64,000 bases of DNA from Tenrec ecaudatus (lineage: Eukaryota; Chordata; Mammalia; Afrosoricida; Tenrecidae), in contig NC_134535.1 in the NCBI RefSeq assembly GCF_050624435.1, forward strand, positions 76,442,494 through 76,506,493, read 5' to 3'. Both the position numbers and the translations under genes were made by a program. This document shows, piece by piece, positions 12,530-23,929 of the stretch. How positions within the stretch are numbered: the first letter of the stretch is position 1; each line of letters begins with the position of its first letter. The notes beneath the pieces are model-generated. The model was not told the DNA's origin. It did not search any database and worked only from the letters and a program-made list of their open reading frames with translations.

Positions 12530-13490
12530 ACAGGTGTTGAATTTAGATTTCGGTCTTTGATCCATCTTGAGTTCATTTTTAATGTATAGGATGAAGTATG
12601 GGTCTTGTTTCATTTTTCTGCAGACAGAGATCCAATTTTGCCAGCACCATTTGTTGAATAGATTCTGTGCATTTAATGTTTTTAAGTCCTTTGTTGAAAA
12701 TCAGTTGCTTGCAGGGGAATGATTTTATTTCTGGATTTTCTATTCTCTTCTGCTGGGTTATGCCCTTTCCTTGCACTAGTACCAGGTTGTTTTGACTATC
12801 GTAGCTCTCTAATAGGCTTCTAGATTGGGTCTAGTGAGGCTTCCTACTTTATTCTTTTAAAGGAGTTCCTGGTTTGTCCCTATATAAGTGAAGTTAGTTA
12901 GTTAGTTTTACATTTCCTTACAGAAAAGGTTGGGACTTGGATAAAAACTGAATTATATTTATTGGGTTTTTTTTGGGTACAGCTAATATTTCCACAGTAG
13001 GGAGCGTTCATATCCAAGAACATGAAATTTTCTTCAATTTGTGTATGTCTCTTTTGTTTCTTGTAATAGTGTTCTGTGCTTTTCTTTGTACAAATCTTTT
13101 CGTTTCTCTGATTTGATTTATTCCCAAATATTACATCTTTTGAGGGATTGTGGTATTGTTTTCTTGATGTGTGTTGGGGTGTTCTCTTCATTAATACACA
13201 GGAATCCAACTTATTTTGGGGTGTTAATCTTGTCTTCTACTACATTTCTCAATCTTTTGATAGTTTCCAACAATAATTTTGTGGATTTTTTGCGTATGTT
13301 TTCTACGTATAATAGCATATAATATGTGAATAGTTTTATTTTGTCACTCAACTGTATTCATTTTATTTCCTTTTGTTGTCTAATGTTTCTTGTCAAGACT
13401 TCCAGGAAACTGTTGCATTGGAATGATGACAGGGGCACCATATTCTGGTTCCTGTTCACAAGGGAAATGTTTTCAGTTTTTCTCCATTGA
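12530..13490 (-). mobile_element. Old L1 ORF2 fragment
   Basis: Read on the minus strand, the text from about 13480 down to 12530 runs through the ORF2 palm and thumb towards the C-terminal part (for example the hallmark near 12560-12650 about recalled input strings such as atccatcttgagttcatttt). Heavily mutated, no open frame. It ends where an RTE fragment begins on the other strand. Confidence 0.65.
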
Positions 13491-13497
13491 CCAAAAT

Positions 13498-14625
13498 GCC
13501 GAACAAAGGATATCAGATGGATCTTGACTGAAAGCAGAGAATACCAGAAAGAGGTTCAGTGGTGTTTTATTGACAATGCCAAGGCACCTGACTGTGTGGA
13601 TCATAACAAGCCTTAAGAAGAATGGGAATTCCAGAACACTTCATTGTGCTCATGTGGAACTTGTGGCAACAGAACAAGGGAATATTGCATGATTTAAAAT
13701 CAGGAAAGATGTGCTACACAGTTGTATCCTCTCCCCCTACTTATTCAATCTGTATGTTGAGCAAAACTAAGACAAGTTGGGTTATATAAAGAAGAGTTTG
13801 GCATCAGGATTGGAGGAAGTCTTATTAACAACCTGGGATATGCAGATGACACAAGCTTGCTTTCTGAAAACAAGGAAAAATTAAATTTTGCTGATGAAAA
13901 TCAAGTATTGCAACCTTCAGTATGGATTACAACCAAATACCAAGAAGACCAAAATCCTCACAACATGACCAATAGGTCACATCATGATAAATAAAAAAAG
14001 GTTGAAGTTGTCCATGATTTCACCTTTCTTCTATCCATAATCAATGCTCACAGAGGCAGCAGTCAAGAGACAAAAAATTAGTTGCATTAGATAAATCGAC
14101 TACTCAAGACCTCTTATAATATTGAAAAGCAAAGATATTACTTTTAATACTCAGGGGAGTCTGATCCAAGCCATGGTATTTTCAATTGGCTCATATGAAT
14201 GTGAACATTGGACATTGAATAAAGAAGACTAAAGAATAATTGATGCACTTGAATTGTGGTCCTGGAGAATAATATTGAAAGCAACATGGACTGCTGAAAG
14301 GACAAATTATCTGTCTTGGAAGAAGTATAGTCAGAGTGCTCCTTAGAGGCAAGATGACCAGACTTTGTCTTACTTACTTTGAACATGTTGCCACAAGAGA
14401 CCAGTCTCTGGAGAAGGACATCATGCTTGATAAGGTAGAGGGCCAGCAAAAAAGGAAGATGGATCTTCAAGGAGATGGACTGACACCATGAGTGTAACAA
14501 TGGGCTCAGGCATAGGAACAATTGCAGGGATGGTGTAGGACCATGCAGTTTCGTTGTTTTGCATGAGGTTGCTATGGGTCAAAATAATTTCAATGGCACA
14601 CAACAACAGCAACAGCATCTAAGTG
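13498..14625 (+). mobile_element. RTE-type LINE, 3' part of the reverse transcriptase ORF and tail
   Basis: Translated pieces match the RTE/BovB-like layout: a KAxDCVDH block near 13580, LSPYLFNLY near 13730, NLxYADDTSLL near 13830, then the C-terminal W-rich text (ELWSWRI near 14250). The tail (about 14560-14615) reads gttgctatgggtcaaaataa followed by a caacaacagcaac run, the same kind of end that the AfroSINEs here carry. Stops and frameshifts throughout. Confidence 0.8.
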
Positions 14626-14780
14626 TCAAACTTTATGCATTCCATTTTATATTTAATCACTTCCAATTTTCCTAGATTTACATTTCATACAAGCTCCTAT
14701 TATTAATTGATGTTTGCAGCTGTTTCTTCTCATAATAACTTAGCAAGGATAAACACTCTCAACCTGTTGATACTAACCTT
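14600..14780 (+). repeat. Shared unnamed repeat, copy 1
   Basis: Text such as tgtttgcagctgtttcttct (about 14710-14730) and the preceding cattccattttat line up with 32145-32250 (ttcgcagctgtttcttctta). The family is not recognised. It lies directly next to the RTE tail. Confidence 0.4.
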
Positions 14781-15483
14781 GCTTCTTCTCTACTTTGAGA
14801 TGGTTGATAGTATTTATCCTTGGTAGGAGATTATGAAAGTGACTTATTGGTGGGATCTTTCTGAAATAAACAAACAAAAAAAGCTTTCAATTTAATCATG
14901 AGGGAAAAACCAAAGGTCCAGTAGAAGGGATGCCTATCAAATGCATGATCACTAACTCCTCAAAACAGCCAAGCTCCTCAAGAAGCAGGCCAGTCTGAGA
15001 ACTGTCATCATCAAGAGGAGCTCAGGAAACATGACAAATCCCCGCAATGTGTCGACTGAAACAGGAAAAGAGCCTTAGACAAGAACTAAGGACAGTTCAA
15101 ATGAAACATGGACTTTGCTTAGTAATAGTGTTTCCATTCTGTTTCGTTAATTGTAATGTATGTGCCCTACCAGTGGAGGATACTAATGAGAAAGGAAACT
15201 GGCTCTATGGGAATGCTCTGTAATATCTTCTTAACTTTTCTAAACAATAGAGTATTTCCAAAGAAAAAAGTAAAAGTAAACCTGAGCACTGCAGACCAGA
15301 GAGATCACTGCTTATCTGAAAAGGGGGAAAAAGTTATTTTTAAATAACATAGAGCAAACATACTTAATCTGTAAAACTTGAAATGTTACTCTGCACATTT
15401 GGCTCAAGGCAGGGACAAATGCTATCATCTTAACTTCTGTTTAACATGTGAATGTAAATCTTAATCTCCTGGAAGAGTTCCTC
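14781..15483. other. Unassigned intergenic stretch
   Basis: No gene or named repeat recognised. A short open run at 15156-15347 has no recognisable domain and no context supporting it. Confidence 0.35.
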
Positions 15484-15690
15484 CAAACCAAACCAAACTC
15501 CTAGCCATCAAGCCTTTGCCAATTCATATCCACTTTATAGGATAGGGTAGAACAGCCCCTATGGGCTTCCCAGACTGTACAAGAAAACAAAGTCCCATCT
15601 TTCTCCCCTGGAGAGGCTCATGGTTTTGAACTGTTGACCTTGCGGTTAGTAGCCCAACATGTAACTACTGTACCACCAGGACTCCTAGGT
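15484..15690 (-). mobile_element. AfroSINE copy, minus orientation
   Basis: On the plus strand the order is AC-rich tail (ccaaaccaaaccaaactcc), the body, then the tRNA-derived head in reverse (ttttgaactgttgaccttg near the B box, and taccaccaggactcc at the outer end). This is the arrangement of an afrotherian tRNA-SINE. No functional tRNA is encoded. Confidence 0.75.
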
Positions 15691-15765
15691 GGTACAAAGT
15701 GGTTAACCAAAAGATCAGAGGCTTGAGTCCACTCCAGGCACTGCTACAGAAAATATTGGAAAGCT
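15690..15765 (+). mobile_element. AfroSINE head, plus orientation
   Basis: taggtggtacaaagtggtta followed by an agatcagaggcttgagtcc B-box-like stretch is the 5' tRNA-like head of the same SINE. It stands head to head with the minus copy on its left. Confidence 0.6.
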
Positions 15766-15984
15766 GTATTTAAAAATCAATCGTTGAACTGTGACTCTCT
15801 GTGTAGGGAATGGCAAAGACAGGGAAACCCACCTGACTGGTCTGAGTCACCTGATGAGTCACCACACCAGAAATAAGGGATCTGTGAGCCTGACCATCCT
15901 TGACCAAGCCAAATAAGGACATAGTTGGGTCCCAGATATCAGGGACCCCCACTTGGGTCCCAGACAACCAGGAAAATAATAGCC
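15766..15984. other. Unassigned stretch before the L1 insertion
   Basis: No recognised gene or repeat, except for an AAAC run at its right edge. Confidence 0.3.
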
Positions 15985-15986
15985 TT

Positions 15987-17408
15987 AAAAACAAACAAAC
16001 AAACAAACAAACATTGACTTTCTATTGAGCCCTTTGTATCAGTTCCTCGTGTTTCCCCCATCCCTCCCCACCCCTCAAACCCTTTTGTTCGATTATAAAT
16101 TTTTTTTTTCATATCTTACACTGACCGCTGTCTCCCTTTCCCCCATGTTTTCTGTTGTTCTTTCCCCCCGGAGAGGAGTGTGTGTCGATCACTGTGATCA
16201 GTTCTCCCTTTCTCCCTATTCTTTCCCCCTGGAGAGGGTATGCGTCGATCATTGTGATCAATTCTCTATTTTTCCCTCCCCCCCCCTTTATCCTGACCCT
16301 TTTGGTATCACTATCCCCACTCCTGTTTCTGGATTCCATGTGTCTTCAGCCCCTATCTTTTTTTCTTACTTGTGTACATGTTCCAGTCTAGTCTGAATTG
16401 AGAAGCAGTACTGGGGTCCTGATAGTAGGGGGTGAGGAAGCCACAAGGAACCAGAGGAATATAGTGTGTTTTACCCATGCTTTACTGCACCCTGGGTGAC
16501 TCATCCCTTCCCTGTGTTGCCTCTGTGGAGGAATTGTTACATTGTCAACAGATGGGCTTTGGGTCTCTGCTCTGACCCCATCGTTCTCAACCATATATTT
16601 TTGTTTGTTTTTTTAATGTGTCTTCTGATGCCTATTACCCTGTCCTCATGATTGCACTTCTTCCATATGGACTTGCTTCTCTGCTGTATGGCAGCTTGCG
16701 TACTTCAAGCCTTTAAGATCCCAGACGCTATATATTTTAATAGCCAGGCACCATTTGCATTCTTCACCACATTTGCTTATGCACCCGGTTTGTCTTTAGC
16801 GGTTGTGTAAGGAGGGGGAGCATCTCAGAATGCTGATTTGATGGAATAAAGTGTTTTTGAATTGAAGGAGGGGATGAGCAGAGCCCTGACGCCCGCCCAC
16901 TACCACAGTGTATTGCTGAATAAATACATGTGCATAGGTCAATACCTCTATTTTTGTGGATTGATGTATTTATAGATGAATGCACCTATGCTTTGTTCCC
17001 TAGGTCCTTCCTCTGTTTCCTTTTACCTTCCTCCTGCCCCACCATCACTTTCCTCCAATTTCCTCGTCTTAGAACTTCCTCTTAGTTAGTTTGCTGTTGT
17101 TTCAAAACCCTCAGGATTTTTATCTCCTTGTTGTTGACTCTAATTCCTGAGTTTGTCCCCGTCTATGCCACTGCCTGCTCTCCTCACCCTTCCCCAGCTG
17201 TACTTAACCCTCAAAAAGGCCAATTGGTCCTGTTGTGTTAGAAGCTGATAGTAAGGGTTCAATAGAAAGCAAATGTCAGGAAATGAATGAAGGCAACCTA
17301 TGTGCAAACATGCCAGATGCAATCAAAGTACGAATTGTAAAAAGAGATGTAAGAGTCTCCAATAAAATGAAAAATAAATAAAAAGAAGAGAAAATAAAAA
17401 CAAACAAA
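15987..17408 (+). mobile_element. L1 3' end with internal inversion (twin priming)
   Basis: The segment 16017 to about 17225 is L1 3' UTR in minus orientation, starting with ctttctattgagccctttgt. It is followed by 17235-17370, the last part of the same 3' UTR in plus orientation, starting with the complement of that same text and ending in ccaataaaatga plus an A-rich tail. The inverted 5' part, followed by a forward 3' part, is the pattern of twin-primed L1 integration. A run aaaaacaaacaaa stands at 15987 (after TT, giving an L1-endonuclease-like TT/AAAA site) and again at 17396, a likely target duplication. Confidence 0.7.
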
Positions 17409-18699
17409 TTAGTTAATTTTTTAAAAAAAGAGCAAGCCATGGGAAAGTTGTTTTAAGTTTTTGAAAGTAAAAATGATGATCTGATATATAAATCCCCAGT
17501 TAAGTCAGTATTAAAAGTTGATTTTTTAAAAGGTGATGGAGCAAATTTATTCGTAACACATGAGGTCATGACAAATTGTAATTGCTCCGCAGCAAGGATT
17601 TTTGTTTGTTTCCTCATTATTTTCTTTTTTTTAAAGCTTAAAAAATTTTAAATATAATGAAATAAACAGTCCTGAGCTCAAGGGCCCCTGCCAGACATAT
17701 TAAAAAGTGCCTGCCAGCTGTGAGCAGTGGCTCACTACTTTTGCCATTTTAGGTAGTGTAGACTCTCAGGAGGAGGGGGTTGGGAGGGAGTGGTCCCAAG
17801 TTATCTTAACTTTATTGTTCAGTAAACCTGCTGTGATGCTTCCTCCTAAAATAAATAAATAATCATTGAAAACCCTTTGCAGCCCAAATCTATCCCCACA
17901 CCTGTAGTATCTCCAAGAGTAGAGCTCAAAGATCAAAGCTTGTTGACTTTTAGTCTTCTTGCAGTAAAGCGGGGTGGGGGGAATTAAGAAGAGTTTTTAC
18001 AAAGGAAGAGTCAAAATTGTCATTATTGAAAAATAATATGCATCTGTTGAAATTCAATTGTGATAAACATAAGGAAATAAAGTTTCTCTAGATTTCTGTC
18101 CCCCTATACAAAGCTCTAGACCCATCAAACTACTCACATGACATGAAAATTAGCTCTACAGCCCCTTTCCTTCTAACTTCTGTGATCAAAACAGATAATA
18201 ACACTTATCTCCCATAGAGAGCCAAGACAGTCTGGGCATTTATCCCAGAGTGAATTCCCCAAGGCCCCAAGAAGACCAGAGTGGCTATCTCCCCAGGGAT
18301 TTACAGTCCAAGGGGGAACTGAGGCTGAGGAACCTGAAGGCATCTCTGTATTGTTAACACTGAGACAGGACCTGCCTGGCTCTAGGGAGATTTGATTTAC
18401 ATACCAAATGGCTGAAGTAAAAACATTGCTTGAAGGGAGGGAGATAGTTGCCTTTTTTCCCTTTTAAGAAGAGAGAAATCATGTTTCCTCATTTTTCCCC
18501 GATGGTGTGTCTAGGTACTCGCATAAGAAGCCTGATGTTACTCTCCTCCTATCACCTCAGGGGTAAGACTTCAAGCAAAGGGGTTCAGGGTACATATTAT
18601 GTAGTGTGAGTTCAGAAGAAATCCGTCTCTGGTATATTACAACTCATGGGTGCAGTCAGGATAAAATTAATAGAGATAAGTATTTAAAAATCCAATGGT
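17409..18699. other. Unassigned intergenic stretch
   Basis: About 1.3 kb with no gene, RNA or repeat that I can name. Base composition is ordinary. Confidence 0.35.
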
Positions 18700-20380
18700 A
18701 GAATATTGGAATTTAAAGTATTAGTTGAAATGTAAAGCAAAGTTGTATGCAACATCTACATGCAAAATACTTGCAAATCGTTATGCCGATAACACGCCAG
18801 GAGGAGTTGAAACTGAAAAAGGATACCATTTAAAAACAAAGAGGTTACAAAAATTAATCAAAATATATCTAAGGCTTATATGGAGGAAAATATATAATTT
18901 TATTTGAAGACATTTTAAGATTCGAATGCCTGGAGAAGTATACTATATGTGTAGGATAAAAGATTCTATGTCCTAATGATATAAATTCTTACGAGTCTAC
19001 TACAGATTCAGTGCAATTCCAATAAAAACTCCAGCAGACTGGCTCTTGAAGGCCACTAAGCAAAATTCTGATGAATTACATTGATCAAATGACCAAATAG
19101 ACTCTAAAGGAAAAAGCAATAAATTGAGAGAATTTATTCTATCAGAATTTAATCGTTATTCTAAAAGTATGTTGATTAAAATATCATAGGATTGGCACAG
19201 GAATACATAAAAAGACCAATAGGAATAAAATTGAACCTAGAAACTTCCCTACGCATCTGGGTCCTTGATTTATGATAAAAGTATCATTACAATGGGCAAA
19301 AGACAGTCTTGCCAACAAATAATGCTGGAACTCTTTAGTGTGAATGTGAAAAAATATATGTGAAATTGTATAGCAATTCAGGAAAAATTAATTCCAGAGA
19401 AATTATAGACAAATTCGGAAGACAAAACATCAAATTTTAAGACAAAATTTTTTGACGAAATTGGTGTAGGAAAACAAATTTTAAAAAATCATTTTATTAG
19501 AGGCTCATACAACTCTTATCACAATCCATACATAAATCAATTGTGTAAAGCACATTTGTACATTCATTGCCCTCATGATTCTCAAAACATTTGCTCTCCC
19601 AGGAAAAAATTTCTTAAATAAGACACAAGTAATTAATAGATTTAACAACTATATTAATTTGAATAATATGTATATGTATATCAAAAAGACCAGAGTGGAT
19701 GGAGTAGAAGATATTTGTAACTCATACACCAAAAATTAACTATATTTAGAATACATAAAGAGCTTTGATATTAAAAAAGGTAGGTAATTCAATAGGAGAA
19801 AAATGGACGAGGAATGTAAATGGCCGAAACAAACTTCGATCGTTTTTCAGTTCCAGTAGTGATCAAGAGGAAAGCAAAGTAAACTGCATGCGTTCCATTT
19901 TACATCAGTCACAGGGGCCATCATGACAATGTAAGAATACCAAGTGAGGGGGACGTGGAATCGAAGGGCAATGAACACTGCAGGGGTGGTGATGCCATAA
20001 GCAGTTCAACCAATTTATTTACAACCAGTTTGTCATCAACTAGTAGAGTTGAAATTAAACATAGCTAGTACTCTATCTAGCAAGTGTATTCCTGGATCAA
20101 TTTCAAAGGGAAATTTGGAGCTATGTAATAGAGTGATGCATTTCATAATTTATCATAAATGGAAGGGAGAGGGAAATTCTTATCAACTGAATGAAGTGAA
20201 ATACATTATTGTAAACTCATAAACAAAATACTATAATAAAAATGGATGGCCCAGTGCCACAACTACAATATAAATGCATATTAACTATATAATTGAATAG
20301 AAGTCATACAGGAAAGTATACAAGCAATGCACTTCCATTTTTACCAAGTTCAAAAAGAGGAACACTAAACTGCATTGCTT
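18700..20380 (+). mobile_element. Old L1 ORF2 C-terminal relic
   Basis: Conceptual translation in changing frames follows the end of L1 ORF2: the thumb near 18860-19000, an NWNKTEPR-like block near 19220, and text for the C-terminal domain at 19280-20350 (GKEWTRN and the smqwWRGI-like strings). Split at 19483-19600 by a young L1 tail. Strongly decayed. Confidence 0.7.
19483..19600 (-). mobile_element. Very short 5'-truncated L1 tail
   Basis: Contains only the last 115 or so bases of the L1 3' UTR in reverse (aaaaaatcattttattagag onward to ttgctctccc). The flanks taggaaaacaaattt (left) and caggaaaaaatttct (right) look like a mutated target duplication inside the older L1. Confidence 0.85.
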
Positions 20381-20700
20381 AAGGATTTATATTTAATTTT
20401 TTTAACTTATAAACTAAAACCATTTAGCTGATTGAAAATTTTGCACATCTAAATACAGACATATACAAGACAAGCCTCTAAAGATAACTCCAATAATTAG
20501 ATAAGATTATATGTGTAACAAACTTGGTCCCTACTCTAAAATAAGAAAAATGCACCTACTGTGTCTTCAGCCACATATGTTTTATTCTCCTTCTTCAAAA
20601 ATGATCTTTGTAGTAAACTAGGAGAAAGAAATGAACAGAAAATAGTAGTTAACAGAATAATATATGTTTATGTTTGGTTGTATGTGCTGTACAGATAATC
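20381..20700. other. Unassigned stretch
   Basis: No gene or named repeat recognised. Confidence 0.3.
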
Positions 20701-20930
20701 CCAGCAATGATATATTTGTATTGAGAATAGAAATATGAGAAACATTGTCACCAATTTCTAGAAACCTCAATCTAGTTTCATAAAAACAAACTAAACCAAA
20801 CCCATCGTCATACATCTGATGGCATAGCAACCCTATTTTGTGTTGCGAGAGCTGTAGACCCCACCTCATAGTACCTGATCTAGTGCCATAGAGGGATGTA
20901 AAAACAAATTATAAATAAACATCTCACAGT
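20700..20930 (+). repeat. Copy of the 3' flank of OR gene 1
   Basis: Shares with 23130-23310 the run gagaatagaaatatgagaaa, followed at the same spacing by an AfroSINE-like fragment (about 20795-20840; 23225-23275 in the other copy) and then a run tagaggg/tagagga plus taaaaacaaat. The shared order of different parts suggests one ancestral segment rather than independent insertions. No receptor sequence lies on its left. Confidence 0.5.
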
Positions 20931-21960
20931 TTGGGAAGTGAATTGATTTCTGATGAATTTGAAAGAAGTGTATCTGACCAAGCAGCCATCTATTTAAAAA
21001 AAGACTATTATCATGTGTGTTTTAGAAAAGTAGAAGTATTTTAAAAAGAGGTCTATGAGATACTTTCAAAAGGTGGGACTTGTCAATAACTTGAAATTTA
21101 TGTCACCACTGCGCTGGTATATTCTAGTAATGTCGGAATGATAATTTTCTCTAACCATCTGCAGAGGGCTTACCCACGGCTCTCCTCCTCTCAGACTCAC
21201 AGGCAGTGGCTGATTCTCTCATTTCATCTTCAGTGTGGTCTCCCTGCATCTTCTTCCTCTAGATGTGTCCTCATAATTTATTCACAAAGCTGTCAACTAT
21301 TGTGGTCCACCATCACCTTAACTTTTCTTCTTCAGGAATGTGACCCCAATGTTTCTGCTCTGTAAGGAACTGATAATGTCTGAGCCAGTCTATCCAACCA
21401 AAACAACAACAACAAAAACTGCAAAAAGCCAGTCCTCTCCTTTTTAAAATACCAACATAATTTATTAAAGATCACAAAATATAGAGTATTCTCAATCTAA
21501 CAAACTCTTCTCTTTTAAGTCTCTCAGTGCTACCTTTTTATATATCATGTTTTCCTTTTTTGCTCCACTTAAATAGACTCTCTTTCTCTCTCTCTTTCTC
21601 TCAGGAACTTAGATTAAATTCTAGTTTGAATTATTTGGGTGCATAGAACATTGAATAATCTACTTATCTACTTAAGTCTTATAAAAGTGGATGTTTTCAT
21701 GAAGGAGCACGCCAGGAGGTGATCAGGTAATGGACAGAAAAACTTATTTTTTATAACTTGGAGACTCTCATATGATATCTCACCTTCGATTCACTCTTTA
21801 GAATAAACAAAATAATTGTCCAATGCATTTATCAAGATTATGAAAGTTATGCACACTTTGCTTCTAGTTTCCAAAATTAGTATTTTTTACAGACAAAATT
21901 AGTCATTCTACAAACATGGACTATGAAATTAAACCACTGTGAATCTGGAAGAAAATGCAA
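20931..21960. other. Unassigned region upstream of OR gene 1
   Basis: No coding region recognised. A CT-rich run sits at about 21575-21603. A 5' non-coding exon and promoter of OR gene 1 may lie here or further upstream, but I cannot point to them. Confidence 0.35.
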
Positions 21961-21964
21961 GGTT

Positions 21965-22105
21965 ATTGCCAAAGATCACAGGTCAGTACAACCAAAACCT
22001 GATGATCTGCTCCCATATATGTTGTATCCTAGACAACCCCGTGTGGCAGTTCATTTTCATGACTGGGAATTAACTGGCAGCACCTAATAATAACAACAAC
22101 ACCTC
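21965..22105 (+). mobile_element. AfroSINE tail fragment upstream of OR gene 1
   Basis: The stretch ending in gcacctaataataacaacaac has the 3' body (gtggcagttcattttcatga) and the AAC-rich tail of an AfroSINE in plus orientation. It ends about 35 bases before the OR start codon. Confidence 0.55.
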
Positions 22106-22137
22106 ACTTTTGCATAGATACCTATTAAAGTTCAACC

Positions 22138-23064
22138 ATGAAAAATCAAACACTTACTGAGTTTATTCTGTTGGGTCTCACCTATCAACCTCACCTCCAA
22201 GTGGTGATATTCATCTTTCTGTTACTGGCCTACTTGATGAGTGTCTTAGGAAATCTGGTCATCATCACACTCACTCTCATAGATCCCAACCTCAAGACGC
22301 CAATGTATTTCTTCCTCCGAAACTTCTCCTTCTTAGAAATACTCTTCACATCTATTTTCATTCCCAGATTGCTGACCAGTTTGACAACAGGAAATAAGGT
22401 CATAAGCTTTACTGGCTGCTTGACTCAGTACTTTTTTGCTATACTACTTGGGGCAACAGAGTTTTACCTCCTGGCCTCTATGTCCTATGACCGCTATGTG
22501 GCCATCTGTAAACCCCTTCATTACTTAACCATCATGAGCAGCCAGGTCTGCATGCAACTTGTATTCTGCTCCTGGATGGGAGGTCTTCTTTCTATCTTAC
22601 CACCAATCATTCTGGTAAGCCAAATTGATTTTTGTGCTTCCAATGTACTGAATCAATATTACTGTGACTACAAACCTCTTTTGAAGATTGCGTGTTCGGA
22701 TACAAGTGTCCTACAACTGATAGTCATCCTTTTAGCGGTTTTGAATCTGGTGGTTACTCTGATGCTAGTGATACTTTCTTACACCTACATTATCAGGACC
22801 ATTCTGAGAATCCCTTCGGCCCAGCAAAGGAAAAAGGCCTTTTCTACTTGTTCCTCTCACATGATTGTCGTCTCCCTCTCTTATGGCAGCTGCATCTTTT
22901 TATATATGAATCCATCACCAAAGAAAGGAGGTGATTTTGACAAAGAAATATCTCTACTGGTAACATCGCTGAGCCCCTTGTTAAATCCTTTTATTTACAC
23001 CCTAAGGAATCAGCAGGTAAAGCAAGCCCTCAAGAACATAGTAAATAAGGTTTTGAAGTTCTAA
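22138..23064 (+). CDS. OR6C4-like: Olfactory receptor, family 6 subfamily C-like (gene 1)
   Basis: Intact 308-residue class II odorant receptor, a seven-helix G-protein-coupled receptor that in olfactory neurons couples to Gs/olf and adenylyl cyclase. Visible hallmarks: N-glycosylation site NQT at residues 3-5; GN in helix 1 (38-39); PMYFFLRN at 55-62; the paired cysteines C94 and C176 for the helix 3/loop 2 disulfide; [10 protein letters not shown] at 115-124 (G-protein contact); SY at 214-215; KAFSTCSSH at 233-241; and NPFIYTLRN at 283-291. Length is typical. The start is the first in-frame ATG, with A at -3, and gives the usual short N-terminus. The FLRNFSFLE and [13 protein letters not shown] blocks point to subfamily 6C, and the whole resembles OR6C4. 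No stop or frameshift is seen. Its ligand cannot be told from sequence. The window shows no introns in the coding part, as usual for this family. Confidence 0.96.
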   Translation: MKNQTLTEFILLGLTYQPHLQVVIFIFLLLAYLMSVLGNLVIITLTLIDPNLKTPMYFFLRNFSFLEILFTSIFIPRLLTSLTTGNKVISFTGCLTQYFFAILLGATEFYLLASMSYDRYVAICKPLHYLTIMSSQVCMQLVFCSWMGGLLSILPPIILVSQIDFCASNVLNQYYCDYKPLLKIACSDTSVLQLIVILLAVLNLVVTLMLVILSYTYIIRTILRIPSAQQRKKAFSTCSSHMIVVSLSYGSCIFLYMNPSPKKGGDFDKEISLLVTSLSPLLNPFIYTLRNQQVKQALKNIVNKVLKF

Positions 23065-23129
23065 CAATCAGACTATTTTAATGGATAAAATATTGAATAG
23101 CAAGGGTTTTAATAAGTATTTATTGTCTA

Positions 23130-23310
23130 CTATGTTTCAGGTAATAGGCTAAGCACTGAGAATAGAAATATGAGAAACATAGTTGGCAATTCTAGTAATC
23201 TCCTATCTGGTATTAAAATGAAACATAACTCACCACCATCAAGTTCATTCTCACTCACAGAAACCCTATCTAGTATTATAGAGGACTATAAAAACAAATA
23301 TACTTAAAAT
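23130..23310 (+). repeat. 3' flank of OR gene 1, duplicated at 20700-20930
   Basis: See the copy at 20700-20930. The block begins about 65 bases after the OR stop codon and includes a MIR-like run (ctactatgtttcaggtaata) and an AfroSINE-like fragment (atcaagttcattctcactca). Confidence 0.5.
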
Positions 23311-23639
23311 AATTATATATTATTACAAATGAAAAGTGAGAATGCATAGAAGAGACTTGAGACGAATAATTTTACTCTTTATTCCAGGAAATGTTTCCCT
23401 TGAGAGGTGAAATTTGAAAGCAAAACATAGTCTATGACAATAAGAGCAGGAGAATATGAATTGAGAGTGAAAGGCAGAGGCCTGACCTTGAAAACAATTT
23501 GCGGCACACTGATGCATGAGTTGGGCATTACTGAGCCAAGAGAAGTTATAAAAACAAAGGTGATACTTGTTTTGTTTGGGGAATATACCTTTGATGCTAA
23601 AGTAGAAAATAGATATAATTCAATAACTACAATAAGTGA
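23311..23639. other. Unassigned stretch downstream of OR gene 1
   Basis: No recognised repeat. A 98-codon open run at 23434-23730 has no recognisable domain; its right end overlaps an L1 relic, so I do not treat it as a gene. It may contain the OR 3' UTR. Confidence 0.3.
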
Positions 23640-23895
23640 CAATACCTCAAAAAGTGATACAGTGGCATACTACTTGAATAATAATAGAAATAAACTCTTG
23701 ATACATGCTACAATATGGATTGAGTGGTAACCTTATGATGAGTAAAATAAGTCCATCACAAAAGAACAAATACAATATGAACTTGCTTCACTTATATAAA
23801 AACCAAAGGACAATGTATAGAAGCCAAGGTGTGTAAGTGCTTATCTGGGGTGGAAGGGAGGAGGAAAAGAGGTATTATAGCTTCTACAAGCCAGA
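23640..23895 (+). mobile_element. Old L1 ORF2 end and start of 3' UTR
   Basis: The order agtggcatactacttgaata, ttgatacatgctacaatatg, taaaataagtccatcacaaa and gaacttgcttcacttatata follows the well-known end of mammalian L1 ORF2 (the WMNL...KxSxxKYN region). Degraded. Confidence 0.55.
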
Positions 23896-23929
23896 GTTTC
23901 AGTTTCCAGTGATTAAGGATAGGCTTGTA

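Noticed and set aside
15600-15760. tRNA gene
   Set aside because: The A- and B-box-like text belongs to mutated AfroSINE heads and does not fold as a full tRNA.
16000-16012. CRISPR-like or satellite array
   Set aside because: It is a short AAAC run next to an L1 insertion; no spaced repeats exist anywhere in the window.
23434-23730. 98-residue ORF after OR gene 1
   Set aside because: Its end overlaps an old L1 ORF2 tail and it has no recognisable domain.
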